A stretch of DNA of 40,122 bases from contig BFEA01000013.1 of assembly GCA_003427395.1 (NCBI GenBank), positions 4,303,747-4,343,868 on the forward strand, given 5' to 3'. This DNA is from Chara braunii. Its lineage: Eukaryota > Streptophyta > Charophyceae > Charales > Characeae. Both the position numbers and the translations under genes were made by a program. Shown here in pieces: positions 9,419 through 21,800 of the stretch. Under the pieces are notes generated by a model that worked only from the letters and a program-made list of their open reading frames with translations, did not search any database and was not told where the DNA came from. Within the stretch, counting starts at the first letter, position 1. The number at the start of each line of letters is the position of its first letter.

Positions 9419-9618
9419 TTTTTTTCCTTTAGAAGGGCTGAGCGCTGGTGGTGGTTTCATCAGCGATGTCGGGTGTTGTTTGCTGTGATAAGTAAAGTCC
9501 GTGACTCCTTATTTGTATTATCCATACTATCGAGCTGCATGATCGACCTTGCAGTACAGCTTGGGATTTCAATCCAGCAGCGCCATCGGTGGGTACTCCG
9601 ATGAGCCTTTTCTTTTCT

Positions 9619-9663
<45 letters not shown>

Positions 9664-10165
9664 TTTCTTTTCTTTTTTTTTTTCCTTCTTCTTCTGGTCT
9701 ACCTACCTTCACGTGGTGAGCCTTTTGGCTCGGGCGTCTTGCCTGACAGGTCACGTATCCCTTTGGTCTTCGTGTAGTATGGAAATTAGGACTTATTAAT
9801 GGGAAGCAGGTTGGGGAGTGTGGTAAGGTTGTGAGCTCAGGGTGGTTCTTGATTGGGGATGCCACGACGGACCCATTCTTGTAGTGGCCACGGCAACTGC
9901 GGATCGGGTTTGCGACCACTAAGGTCGGGCTAAAACAGTGGGTCGCGGGAGGTGATTAAGCAGTGCACGTGGAGAGGTTTCAAGCGGTGGATAATGCCAC
10001 GTAGCTGAAGTCGAGCCGTGTGGCGGATACAGGATCGGGAGCTGTAATCGTCGGACTCCCCGGACGATAGGAGGGGCCGTCACACTTGACTAACTGATCT
10101 TTGCGTCTGTCTTGTTGTAACTGTTTTCTATCCTATTCCTGACCTCTGTTTTCCTGAGTTGTCGC
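9419..10165 (+). other. PLE 5' untranslated region with (CTTT)n
   Basis: No convincing gene. A CTTT/TTTC microsatellite occupies about 9608-9690. The remainder is unique-looking leader between the pseudo-LTR and the first ATG at 10166. Confidence 0.55.
9608..9690. repeat. (CTTT)n microsatellite
   Basis: Runs of TTTC/CTTT ending in a T-rich tract. Confidence 0.95.
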
Positions 10166-11553
10166 ATGCAGGCACGGGGGAGGGGCCGTGGGAGGGGGAG
10201 GTGGTCGAATTGCGGAAGGTATTGGATGGAGAATGCAACTCCACCACCGCCTCCCCCAGCACAGCCACCTCTGGCTCCGCTCCCAGGGAGTATTCCCCCT
10301 CACCAACCACAGGGGGCACCTTACCTCCAGCCATTTAATGCCACAATGTCTCCCTTTGGGTTCGCACCGCTACCTCTGAACTATGGAGTGGTGCAACCGC
10401 CGACACCATGCGGATACGCCGGACCATCATCTGCACTTGCACAATCGGGGGCTGCATTTAACCCTCAACAATCGGGAGGTCAGTTCAATGTTGGGTATGG
10501 CCGTGGAAATGGGGGCTACCAACCTCGAGCTTACTTTACACGTGAGCATGCCGACTTCATTGAGAAATTGAAATTTAAGGATGCTGTAGAAGAGGCACGT
10601 AAGCGAGATCTGGAAGAAATTGCCAGACTGAAAGAACTTGGTAAGGATACCGAAAAGAAAGATGGTGAAAAAGGGAAAGACAAAAAAATAAAAAAAGTAG
10701 AAAGCAGAATGGGAGGGATAAAGGGAAAGGAAAAGTGGTCGAGGATGGGAAGGAGGATGAAATGAAGAAATGGGTAGCTACGAACTTCAGTGGATCCTTG
10801 AAAATACTATCTGAGAAACTGGAGGAGGTTCAGAAGAAATCGGAACTGAGTGTCAGGGAGTTGGAAGAACTGAAGCTGTTACGGGCTGAGAAAGAATTGA
10901 GAGAGTTGAGGGAGAACTCGAGCTCTGAGAAACGGAAAAGGGAAAGAGCATCCCCAGCCCGCTGCACAAGAGGCAAGGTTAGATCTCGGTCGACCCTACT
11001 GAAGAAAGGAGGTAAAGGGAAAACTCCGAAACCCGTGGAGGTCTCTTCGGATGAGGGAAGTGGGGAAAAAGAGAAAGACACGGTGGTGCAGAATCTGAGG
11101 AGGAAGATGGAGGAATCGACGGATGGTATGAAGGAACTTGATGAGTTGAAAGTCTTGATAAAGGAGCTACTGGCCGGCAAGGGGCCTGATGCTAGCAGCA
11201 ACACAGTGGATGAACAGGAAAGGAAAAAGAACGTGATCGGTCTCGGAAGAGGTGAGCAGGAGGGAGATGCGGGTGAGCCTGCCAAGAAGACGGAGGGATC
11301 TTGGAAAGGTGGAGAAGGTGAAAGAGAGGAGGGTTCCCTGGGGCTGTGTTTCAAGGATAGGGTAATTTATTATGATGCCATACATTATACTGAAATACAG
11401 TCCCTGTGCAAAAAGAAGGGGATAACTTATAAGAGAAAAGAAACGGGAGTATGAGAGCTTGCCAGACTGGATTTTGAAGTATTGCAAAGAAGGGAGAAAC
11501 AGGAGGAGAAAGATGAGGAGGATGGTGAAAAGAAAAGTGAGGAGGAAGAGGAG
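10166..11553 (+). pseudogene. N-terminal region of the PLE protein (gag-like / SAP-like)
   Basis: From the ATG at 10166: a basic start with repeated RG residues (ARGRGRGRGRW), a Pro/Gly/Gln-rich stretch to about residue 120, then a long charged coiled coil (EEARKRDLEEIARLKEL). A frameshift in the A-rich run near 10675-10697 moves to the frame of 10735-11454: more coiled coil, a Ser/Lys-rich stretch, and a SAP-like segment around YTEIQSLCKKKGITYKRKE. That segment resembles the helix-extension-helix of DNA-binding SAP domains. One TGA (11452-11454) interrupts, after which the frame stays open into an acidic Glu run cut by element E at 11553 and resuming at 29393 in the same frame. Inferred role: nucleic-acid binding or targeting module of the element. 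It may be a separate ORF1 or an N-terminal extension of the EN-RT protein. Confidence 0.55.
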
Positions 11554-12082
11554 TGTTACGGACTCAGCCAGGGCTCGATCCCTGGTCCGCGGGGTACCAC
11601 CCGTCAGGCTGCTATTCTATTTTTTTTTGGAGTTTCTGATCTCTGGTTCCTGACTGTTGGCGCCCTCTGCAGTTGGCGCCCGTTCTCAAATCCCGCCTCT
11701 GCCACTTTCGGATTTCGTACTTGGCGCCGTCCGGCATTCTGGCGCCCAGGCTCACACCTTCGATTTCAGTTCAGCCCCGAGGCAAATTGCATTTTTGCCC
11801 TCGGACTCAACTTGAGTCTGGTACTTAAGACCAGACTCAAGCTGAGTTCGGGGGACACAATTTTCAGCCTCGATGCTTGTGCTTCAATGTGACTTGCTGT
11901 GACGTTGTGTACGGAACCAAGATTTTGACTTTGCGACTTTGCCACTTTGCCACTTTGCCACTTTGTGTCCGTGTCAGTCGAGTCGTGTCGAGTCCGTGTC
12001 GAGTTGAGTGAGTGTGTGTGTGTGCTCTCACTCCCTCCCTCTCTCTTCCCCGACCTCGCTGCTCTGCCTCAGCCCCGTCACA
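11554..12082 (+). repeat. 5' LTR of element E (529 bp)
   Basis: Starts TGTTACGGACTC and ends CCGTCACA. It contains CCAGGG-CTCGAT-CCCTGG (a 6-bp hairpin stem), repeated GGCGCC blocks near 11660-11750, and three tandem GCCACTTT units near 11940-11964. Confidence 0.9.
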
Positions 12083-12083
12083 C

Positions 12084-12095
12084 TGGTATCGGAGC
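12084..12095 (+). other. Primer-binding site of element E
   Basis: TGGTATCGGAGC, one base after the LTR end, complementary to the initiator-Met tRNA 3' end with one difference. Confidence 0.9.
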
Positions 12096-13308
12096 GGCTT
12101 CGGCCCTCCCTCCCGCCCTGTCCTATCTGCATCGTCGTCGTCGTCGTCGAGTTGCCACGTCATCGGCATCATCGTTACCTCGGCATCATCGTCGTCGCCA
12201 CGTCATCGCCATCGCCATCTCCGTCGCCGCTGCCACGTCATCGTCAGCGTTGCCTCGTACCCTCTGCCATCGCCGACGCGCAGGTAAGTTACCAGCAATT
12301 TTATTTATTTTTTTTCTCTTTCTTTCACTTCGTCCCTCTCCACATGTCTTCTTCCTCTTCTTCTTCTTTCCTCCTCTTCTCCTCCCCCCCCATTCCTCTC
12401 TTCCCCCGCTGCCTACCCAGTCCCATTTCCTGCCCTCCCGCGACTTCGCCATCCCCGCGCAACCCCTCCGCCCTTCCCGACCCTAATTCCCGCACGATTC
12501 CCGCGCGATTCCCCAATCCCGACTCCCCCGACTCCCCCCCGATCCCCATTCTGCGCCCTTATCCCGACACCAAACGGGATCCCCTTCCCCTGACATTCCC
12601 CCCCGCTGCGCGCTACCCCCCGTCCCCTGACCCCGATCTCCCTCCCTGTCAGATCCCTCCGCTCGTTCGCCCCCNNNNNNNNNNNNNNNNNNNNNNNNNN
12701 NNNNNNNNNNNNNNNNNNNNNNNNNNNNNNNNNNNNNNNNNNNNNNNNNNNNNNNNNNNNNNNNNNNNNNNNNNNNNNNNNNNNNNNNNNNNNNNNNNNN
12801 NNNNNNNNNNNNNNNNNNNNNNNNNNNNNNNNNNNNNNNNNNNNNNNNNNNNNNNNNNNNNNNNNNNNNNNNNNNNNNNTCGTCAATCTAGCCGTAAAAA
12901 CCCCTTTTTAACCCTACCTACCACGCTACCACCCAATCAATCGTAGATAGGATCGTTCCGCCCTCGATTTACTTAAAAACTCATTTACTCCTTTATTTTT
13001 ATTATTTCCATTTGAAATTCTTGTTAATTCGAAATGCTTAATTAATTATCGACATTTCTTTTTCCAAAATATTTTCTTTTTCAAAAATTTTGAAAATAAG
13101 TAGTATTAATTATTCTTTCTCGGCTTTTCTTCCTTGAAATTCGAAAATAAGTTTAATTAATTGTTCTTCGAAATTTCTGTAATCCAAAAAAAAATAAGAA
13201 TTAATTAAATTCCTTCTTTTTTCGTAATCCGAAAATACGTTAGAATTAATTAATTCTTCGTCGACATTTCTTTGAAATTCAAAAATAATTCATTATTTTT
13301 CAATCTTT
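12096..13308 (+). other. Leader of element E, part 1, with N gap
   Basis: 12096-12674 is C-rich, with TCG triplets and three CCACGTCATCG motifs (about 12156-12243) but no credible gene. 12675-12879 is a run of 205 N. 12950-13308 is AT-rich, built of degenerate units resembling GAATTAATT...TTCGAAATT that continue after LTR B and after element G. Confidence 0.6.
12675..12879. other. Assembly gap (205 N)
   Basis: Unresolved bases inside the leader of element E. Confidence 1.
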
Positions 13309-14468
13309 TGCAATGAACCCAGTCTGGCAAATACTCAGAGGTCGTCAAACATCAGTAGTCTGTACTTCTGCATCAAAGTCTCCAAATCGTGAAATGATAA
13401 CTCAAACTGTATCTCATTACCATCAAAAGAAAGAGAGAGGAGGGTGAATAGACAAAGGACAAAATGAGAGATCACACAATAATAATCCCTTCGACTCCCT
13501 CTCCTTCTCCAGGCTTCTCCCCTCTCCACGTCAATAATGATAATAAGTATATTCTTGTTCAGACACAATAGTGCCACATGGCACTTGATCTCCTAAAGAC
13601 CATGAAGATATAACAGATTCCAGTGACGACGTCAACCTCAAGTGAGTACCCGACCTCATTCATCCACAGATCCCGACCTTCCTCCTCCTCACAACCAGTC
13701 ACCTCATGTAGACAGCGTGGACAGTGCCACATCAGCAGTCGCGATAGGTGGCATATGCCAAATCATCAATGAAGACCGGTGGCAGCCACATCAGCATGCA
13801 CCATAAACCAGAGGCAACGCCACGTTAGCATGCAATGTAGACCAGAGATAGCATCACATCAGGATGCAATGTACACCGGAGGTAGCACCACGTCAGCATG
13901 CAATGTAGACCATAGGTAGCACCACATCAGCATTGCCTGGCGCACAGAAGAAGCGCCAGCATGCTGCCTCCACCTTGTGCTGTCGTCCGCAGCGCCTGCG
14001 CACAACCAGCGTGTAGCCAGCGTCGCGCCAGCATGAAGCTAGCGTCTAGTCAAAGTCGAGATAGCGTCAAAAAGCAGCATAGCAAGACTGAATGCTTGCC
14101 CCACTCGAGGCCAGCCTTAAATAACAGATGTTGAGGCTGTCTGGGCTCGGGTGTTTTTCTCACAGTCGTCCAGATTGACTCACAGCTGAGGGCCCGGATT
14201 GTACAGTTGTAGACTTCTCCCTTGGACCTGATGCTGTTTGGGTACCTGCATACAAACAAGTGCGTGTGCTTGACCTGCGGCCTGGGCTAGATACCTTTGG
14301 ACTTTGACTGTTGGGTGGACCGACAGTTGACTAAAGTCAACTGTCACACGCCCAGGCCCTGAATTTGTGTGGGGTCTTTTTCCCCTGTTTCGGCCTGGGC
14401 TGCGGGCGGCCAAGTAGGCCCTCAGGTAACCCTCAGATTCCACGGGACATATGGCACGGGTTATTGCA
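13309..14468 (-). mobile_element. Solo LTR (B) of the element A family
   Basis: Starts TGCAATGAACCC and ends GGGTTATTGCA, matching both ends of the LTR at 5001-6108. The orientation is the same as that LTR, which has its PBS on the left. No PBS or internal sequence adjoins either end; both sides are the AT-rich leader of element E. Flanks TCTTT (13304-13308) and TTTTT (14469-14473) could be a TSD with one mismatch. The middle carries degenerate CCACATCAGCATGCAATGTAGACC repeats (13720-13940), here given only as a description of the unit; spacing is about 40 bp. Inferred origin: recombination between the two LTRs of a full element. Confidence 0.7.
13720..13940. repeat. CCACRTCAGCA repeat array in LTR B
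   Basis: Six or so diverged units containing CCACATCAGC or CCACGTCAGC followed by ATGCAATGTAGACC. They parallel the array in LTR A. Confidence 0.7.
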
Positions 14469-14691
14469 TTTTTGTTACGCAGAAATAACATTTTATTATT
14501 TCCTTTTTCGATTTTTATTTTTTTTTGTAATTCGCAAATACTTTAGGACTAATCATTATTTCTCCACATTTCTTTTTCGAAAACGTTTCTAATTAATTCT
14601 TTTTCGAATTTTTGAAATTACGTATCTCTTCCTTGAACTTCGAAAATAATTCTAATTAATTGTTTTTCGGAATTTTTGTAATTCAAACATA
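14469..14691 (+). other. Leader of element E, part 2 (AT-rich)
   Basis: AT-rich sequence with TTCGAAAA and AATTAATT motifs, lying between solo LTR B and element G. No gene. Confidence 0.6.
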
Positions 14692-15681
14692 TGCGAGGAT
14701 ATGGGTCCCCGACATGCCTAAGGGGCCCCCTGCAGCATATGTGCCCGCCCGAAGTGAAGGCGGGCTTAACAAATCAAGAGAGGCCCTTGGCTGTCAATTT
14801 CACATTTGGGGTCCAGGCAGTTTCGTCGCGCCAGTTGGTTGAAGGGAAACACAGGCCGAGCAGCGTGGAAATTCCCAGGCCTTCTAGGCCTTTCCGAAAG
14901 CACAGGCCCTGGACGAGATTCGCAGCCTCATACACAAACAGTTGGGAGGCCCAACCGAATGAGGCCCAGTAGCTGCACTAGAGGCGCAGCATCCTCGGGC
15001 CTACCGAAAGCTTGTGGGCCCAGGCCAGTCCAGCCAGGCTGCCGAATGAGGCAGGCTCTTTCCATATAGGAAAGAGCTCGCTGCCTGGCCAGCCATTTCG
15101 GGCACTCGCATGCTGGCGGCAGCGCTGCTGGAGCTGAAGCTCGTGGGCTGCTGCTAGCGCTGAGCGGCGAGGTGCAGGCACGTGCGGTCGTGCAGGGAGC
15201 AGGGCGCTGCTGAGGGCAGCGCCATAGCCCAGCCTCCATAGCTGGCAGGTTTTGGATGTACAGTGAGGCGCAGGGGTGGTCTTCGGGTGTACAACAAAGG
15301 GAGACGTGGGAGAGAGAAGGATGATGATGATGATGATGATGTGCGGGCACATACCTGGTATTGGCGATGGTTCTGGATTGGCGACATCTTCAAGTACTTC
15401 GGGCGCTGCTGACGTCAACAGTTGCATTGTCAATTAGTAGGCTAGTAGTAGTTGTGTAGGGAGTAGGCTGGGCGCCGAGCGCCAAGTAGTGAGATAGAGA
15501 CCGGATACGTATGTTGGTGGTGGCGAGAGCAAGCTCTCATTGATTGACTTTTAGTGCTACGATTCTCCACTGGTGTTATATTGGTGCAATGCTGCTTCCT
15601 GAACACTGTGTTATGATTTGGCTTTCAATGTGATTGTGCAATCTGAATATTGTCATCTCGCTTCTGTTCATTTTCCTTGCA
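14692..15681 (+). repeat. 5' LTR of element G (990 bp)
   Basis: TG...CA ends, directly followed by the PBS. Contains (GAT)n at 15321-15341. Confidence 0.9.
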
Positions 15682-15684
15682 ATT

Positions 15685-15696
15685 TGGTATCGGAGC
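15685..15696 (+). other. Primer-binding site of element G
   Basis: TGGTATCGGAGC followed by TGGTTCGAACT, three bases after the LTR. Complementary to the initiator-Met tRNA 3' end. Confidence 0.9.
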
Positions 15697-17179
15697 TGGT
15701 TCGAACTGCGCTCATTGGTTCTTCGCAATAGCTGTCCGGTGCTTCGCATGAGGTGGGGGGCAGTGATAAGGCTTGGGCGTTGAACGTAAGGCGGCCCAGG
15801 GTCGTGTGGGCACACCAGGAAGCTATGTGGTGACATTAGGGTTGTACCCTGGATGATGAGAGCTCGCTGATGTGGCATTTAAGCCAAGGTGGAACTACAT
15901 TCTGCTGTTGGTTGTGCCGAGGCAAAGACCGGTCATCATAAATGCACATCAGGTTGCCGGTGAGAAATCTGTGGTTGAGGGCAGCATTATGAGGTACGTT
16001 GCTTCCTTCCTTATCTACCCTCTTCATCGCTTCTTACCATGAGGAAGTGAGTCTTGTCTTGAGAGTCCTCTCAATGTGAGTTGTCAAGAGCGCTTAACCT
16101 TGAGAGTCGACATTCTTCCTGGGCAGCAAGCTGGTGGGAGACGGGCGATGCCTCTGAAGGGCCCGGGACGAAGCACTCGGGTCACGGTCACCATGCCAAC
16201 CCGCTGGGACTAGTACACGCATGCTTTGCCGCAAGTCCTTGGTTCTGCTGCTGCGCAATAGAGGTCATGCAGGGCATGCCAACCCTTTGAACAGACGCTT
16301 ACCAGACCGTCTCTAAATATTTCTGGCGGGAACTCGGTGTTGATTCTGGCTGTGATCGTCGTCCTGTCTGCGACGTTAAATAGTTCCTAAGGAGTTACGG
16401 CGGATCTCCTTAAATGCCTCCTGATCAGCCAGATCAAACCGGGTATAAGGCTCGTTGCATGCGAGGATAAATAATGTGCAGGGGCTGGCAAGTTCGGCGT
16501 TGACTTGGGACACAGGGGTGGGCCGGATTGCACACCTTTAGACACGCTGGTCAACCGGATGCCTAGGAACATCGACATAAAGTGACTACTCAAGAAGGAT
16601 ACAGGGAAAGGGTTGGATTCCGACAACTGTTCGCCGTTGCATTAATTAGATAAACTGCCATCCAGCATACATCTCTGCAGGGAGCATTATTTTTATTTTT
16701 GATTATTTAGTTGTTACGGACTTGACTAACAACTGACAGACAGCTGCAGATAGAGTAATATATTCATTGCTGCAATGCCATTTGTATCAGAGTAGTCTAA
16801 AAATAGATTTAATATTCCCTGTAGGATCTGACATTGGTTGACACCTAACCACCTAACTGTTTCTGTCCAGGCCGACCGAAGTTAGCGGTGTATCATAATC
16901 GGTTGTGTATCATGCTGAGGTAGGATGCGGTGTGGATTCTAGTTTAGATCACACACACTATAGCTCATAAGTGATGCAAGCACTAGTGAGGAGTTGTTAG
17001 TGGATAACCGTAGGACTACTCATAGTACTGCTCTCAGTCGACCTTTGACTTTCCTAGAGTTAGGTCTAGGAGACGAGAGGAGACTGCGGAGAAAGGCTAG
17101 AGAGAGAACAACGACAAGAAGAGCGAGGGTCGCTGAGGATAGTGCCAGGTCCAGGATTTCAGCTAGCACCGGTACGACC
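15697..17179 (+). other. Leader of element G
   Basis: About 1.5 kb without a convincing gene. The block CCTTAAATGCCTCCTGATCAG (near 16408-16428) recurs inverted at 39499-39519 in element F, showing that the two leaders are related. An open frame runs from 16994 (not an ATG) into gag. Confidence 0.55.
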
Positions 17180-18885
17180 ATGGCTACTTCCTCTATCATA
17201 TTGCAAGCCTCTTCACAGGCCACTTCGTCCGGAGTTAGTCAGAGTGTTTCTCGGGTTTGCATTAGCCAGAGTGTTGGCTTGAAAGTCAACCAGCAGGTTC
17301 AACTCACTCCAGAGGATTATGAGATCCTCCAAGCAGAAGAACTTCAAGATGAGCTACAACGGCAATTGGATGAGGCAGCAGAGAGAAGAAGAAGAGCAAT
17401 TATGAGAAAAGCTAGACTAGGTAATAGAAAAGCATTAGATGAGTCAACACTTGACCCTGCGATGCGAGCGCTGCGTAACTCGCTCCTTTGTGTGCTGGAG
17501 ACGCAAGTAGTTCAGCAGGAGGTGTTGGCTGAACTAGTGGCAGGCCAGAAACGAATTCTGGCTGCACTACAGGCTTCTCGTCTAGTGATGAGCCGCCTCA
17601 GTTTGTTGTAGCTCCCCCTTCGGGTGTGGGTCCATCAGTGATGCCGTCGCCGGTAGGGCCTTCATTCTCACCTATGTTTGGCATGCCCCCTCCAGGTGGT
17701 TATGTGACCACTAGTGGTCCGGTCCTTAGAGTCTCAGCCGTACCATCGATGACAGTGGTTACTACAGTCCCACTGTTAAGCCAGGCCCAGGTTAGTGTGC
17801 AACAACCTGTTTCGGTGGCTATGCAACAACTGGAGCAATCCCCTAGGCCAATGCAGCCTATGCAGTGGATGCCCAAAATACCCTTGCTAAGTCCTAAGCC
17901 CTTCTCTGGCGACAGGAAGAAGGATGAGGACTTGGACACCTGGGTAAGGACACTGCCTACCTATGTGAGGCACAAGCTTACCAGGCCGGAGCAAGAAGTT
18001 GTAGTGGCTGCCTCCTTTCTAGAGGGGTCAGCAGCCCGCTGGTTGAATGACCTAGTGCAGCAGCAGGGCTACGGTCAGAACTTCGATGCCTGGGCCCAGG
18101 CCCAGACATTGGAAGATTTTGTACGATCAGTGTATAATAGGTGGCATGACCCACAAGGGGCCCAAAAGGCCACATACGCGATCAACAGTCTTTGTGCCAG
18201 AAGGTAAAGGAATGTTAAAGAGCTTACGGATACCATAGAACGTCTGCTCGTAGTCCCTGGTGTGCGCTATGACCAGCAGGTACTCCTTACGGATTACCTT
18301 AGATGTTTGCCTTCAAAGGTTAGGACAAAGCTGGTAGACGAGGCCTATGTCGAACAACACAACTACACTTCATTCAGCAAGAAGGCCTTAGACATAGAGG
18401 CAAAATTGGGATTTGCGCATCAGAGTCAGGGGGATGGTAGAAAGAATAGACTACCCCAGGACTTGAAGAAGAAAGGTCAACTAATGTTCGTTGACCACGA
18501 TGGTCAGGCGACAAAAATTGACGACTTCCTACACCTTGGGGAGGAGACAGAGCACGATGGGGCCAGCGAGACTTCGGATGGGGGAGTCGTGGCACCCATT
18601 AAAGAAAAGGCTAGGGGGACCGGGAAGAAGAAGGTAGGTCGGTCTACGGGTCAGGGCGACCAAGGCACGCCCGCTTGGGTGAAACTTGGTTTAGAGTATG
18701 AGGTGTGGAGGGACCGAGTCGCTAGGGGCACGTGCATGAACTGTGGCAACTATGGCCACACGTCCCAAACGTGCCGAGGCAAAAAAGTCCTAACAAGGGT
18801 AGCCTCTCCAACGGTGGTGGGACTATCTTCGAACCCTGGTGGTGCTTCTTCGAGCACTTCGCAGGGAAACACCTCGGGCCAGTAG
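17180..18885 (+). pseudogene. gag of element G
   Basis: I choose the ATG at 17180 because it lies in ACCATGG context and opens the frame; the frame is open upstream to 16994 but without an ATG. The first part (to 17611) has a coiled coil around EELQDELQRQLDEAAERRRR. A frameshift near 17575-17600 leads to the frame of 17626-18207: Pro/Gln-rich sequence, then the retrotransposon gag core (PKPFSGDRKKDEDLDTWV, ASFLEGSAARWLNDL, VRSVYNRWHDPQ). An in-frame TAA (18205-18207) is followed by the same frame to 18885, with the zinc knuckle CMNCGNYGHTSQTC (18733-18774), a standard CX2CX4HX4C. Role: capsid/nucleocapsid polyprotein that packages the element RNA. Confidence 0.75.
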
Positions 18886-21800
18886 GAGTTTTAGTCGCTC
18901 TTAGTCGCGCTGAAGTGGTAGCGTTGCCTTGCCCACTTCAGGTGTTGACCAGAGCTCGTGACCCACGTATCGCCCCGCAAACACATTTAGACCCACCGAC
19001 GCTCGGTTCGAGAGATGTGTCTGAGGCCCTAGAACAATTAGCGACTTAGTGGTCAGGGAAGGACCCTAGAGACTCTTGGGCGGTGATTAGTAGACGTCCA
19101 AAGGGTGAACATTTCATGGTAGAGGTTGATGTAGGTGGCCGCAAAGTTGGTGCCTTCGCAGACATAGGCTCTACATGAAACTTCATCAGTCGTGCTTGTG
19201 TGGATAGTATGCGCTTAGGGGACCAGGTGCAGCGACTTAGCAGAATTGTAGTTTCTACGCTAGGCAACAAACACCAAATGGTAGTTAAAGACTATGTCAA
19301 GGATGTACTATGTAGTCTGTTCCTTCTGTTATGGAGGAGGGGAAGTGAGACATAAAATCTCATTCCTCGTCAGCGACAAACTGCCCTTCGATATGCTACT
19401 AGGCATGTACTACCTCGAGGTCACTCAACCTCAATTTGATTGGGATAGGAAGGTGTTGATACACAAGTTGCCAAACGGTAGAACCGTTAGACTACAGAAG
19501 TACAAAGCTAGCAGTCTAGTGGAGAACTACGGCTGCATGTGTGCTTCCTCTTTCTATAACTACTACAAGCAGAATCGCGAGGAGGGCATGTATCTACTAT
19601 TTGTCTCTGAGAAAGGAGAGGCCGTTGAAACACCCCCAGAGATAGAATCGGTCGTCGCACAATAGTCCGACCTTTTTGAGGAGCCCACAGGCGTGGTAGA
19701 GAGGGAGGTGTTCCATGCAATAGAGGTTGTCCCAGGTAGTAAGGTACCTAGAGGACGAATCTATAAGATGTCTTTTGCGGAGTTGGATGAGCTCCGCCGC
19801 CAGCTCAAGGAGCTCACAAAAAAGGGATGGATTCGGCCTAGTACCTCCCCTTACGGTGCACCAGTCTTATTTGTCCCAAAGAAGGGAGGTACCTTGAGGA
19901 TGTGCATTGACTATAGGGGTCTCAATGCCATCACCGTAAAGAACGTGGAGCCCCGACCCCTCATCCATGACCTCTTGGAAAGAGTGCAGGGATGCCGGTA
20001 CTTCACCAAGATAGATTTGAAGTCCGTATACCATCAAATTGCCATTAGACTTTAGGATCAACACAAAACCGCCTTTCAGACTAGGTACGGTTTGTACGAG
20101 TTTGTGGTGATGCCCCTTGGCCTATTCAATGCACCTTGTACATTCCAGCACGCGATGAACAGGATATTTCATGATTACTTAGACAAGTTTATCGTCGGGT
20201 ACCTCGACGATATTTTTATTTTTAGTAGGACTGTAGAGGAGCACGCTGAACACTTGAAAAACGTGCTAGGTCTCCTAAGACAGCACCAGTACAAGGTTAA
20301 CTTGGATAAATGCGAGTTCGGTCGCACCAAGATCTTGTACTTGGGTCATGAAATCTCAGCGGATGGATTGAGGCCGGATGATGCTAAGGTGGCCAGCATA
20401 CGTGACTGGCCCAGACCTTAGACTGTTACTGAGGTCAGATCGTTTATGGGGATGATGGGCTACTATCGTCCGTTTGTAAGGAACTATAGTACTATAGCTT
20501 CCCCATTAACAGATCTAACTTGAATGGACACCCCGTGGGAGTGGACTGAAGAGTGTGAAGCGGCCTTCGGGAAATTGAAGTATGCCCTAACACACTACGA
20601 GGTTCTTAAACTTCCGGATCATGATAAGCCATTTGTAGTGACCACAGACGCTAGCCAATATGGCATAGGCGCGGTCCTTGAGCAAAAGGAGGGGACCCAG
20701 TTGAGACCTATCGAGTACATGAGCAAAAAGATATCGTCTCAGAAACTAGCCAGGTCTACCTACGAGCGTGAGCTTTACGCCCTTTACTGAGATTCTTTTA
20801 TGTGAGATCTGACCATTAGACCCTGCGCTGGATCAAAACACAACCGGTACTCTCTGACGAACTCAAGCGATGGATTCAAGTGATAGACATGTATGACTAT
20901 CAACTTGATCCAATCAAGGGAGAGTACAACAAGGTAGCTGATGCATTGTCACGTCGACCAGATTAGCTGGGCACGCTAGTGAGTGGATTTGGCATATCTA
21001 ACGACTTAACTCGATCATTGGTGGAAGCCTATCAGCAAGATCCAGTTATGTCTGAGATCATCCGTAGATTCCAAGCAAAGGACAAAACGACTTTGGATGA
21101 ATTTATGATGGTGAACGACTTGCTGTTTCTTGAGAAGGCAGGGAATAAAAGATTGTGTGTTCCCAATAGTAAGTCTTTGTGTAGTTTATTTTTAGGGGAA
21201 TGTCATGATGTAACTGGTCATTTTGGTTATAAAAAGACTTCAGCTAATCTAGTGCAGAAGTTCTGGTGGCCCATTATGATGCAAGATGCAAGACTCAGGC
21301 TCCACTTGGGCTCATCAAGCCCTTGCCGATTCATGAAGCTCCTGGTCAGAGTGTGTCCATGGATTTCATGGATACCCTTGTGAGGTCTCGAAAAAGACAC
21401 ATCTTCGTGATAGTGGATCGCTTTTCTAAGTATGCAAGACTTATCGCTATGCCAGAAACTGCTAAAACCGACTATGTCATCAAACTGTTTTTGGATAACT
21501 GGGTCAGGGATTTTGGACTACCTACGTCGATAGTAAGTGACAAGGATGTAAGGCTTACCAATGAACTGTGGCAAACGACAGCTGAACAGATGGGTACCAA
21601 GCTCCAAATGACGTCAGGGAATCACCCTGAGTCAAATGGCCAGGCAGAACAGATGAACCGGGTAGTAAAGCACCTGCTTCGGCATTATATTAAGCCAATC
21701 CAGGATGACTGGGACGAGAAGTTACCTCTCATCGCCAGCCTGTACAACAATGTTGTGCACAGTACTACTGGTATGACTCTCAACCAGCTGCATCTTGGTT

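Noticed and set aside
10830-11354. Ser/Phe-rich minus-strand ORF
   Set aside because: Shadow of the Glu/Lys-rich PLE N-terminal frame.
11565-11600. tRNA-like T-arm (GGGCTCGATCCCTGG)
   Set aside because: No acceptor, D or anticodon arms around it; it is repeated in both LTRs of element E as a simple hairpin.
12008-12946. 312-residue ORF through the first gap
   Set aside because: Low-complexity Pro/Ser/His sequence in a C-rich leader, with 68 unknown residues from N; no domain.
14928-15350. Minus-strand ORFs starting with a His run (also 22736-23167)
   Set aside because: They arise from the (GAT)n repeat and lie in the LTRs of element G; no conserved motif.
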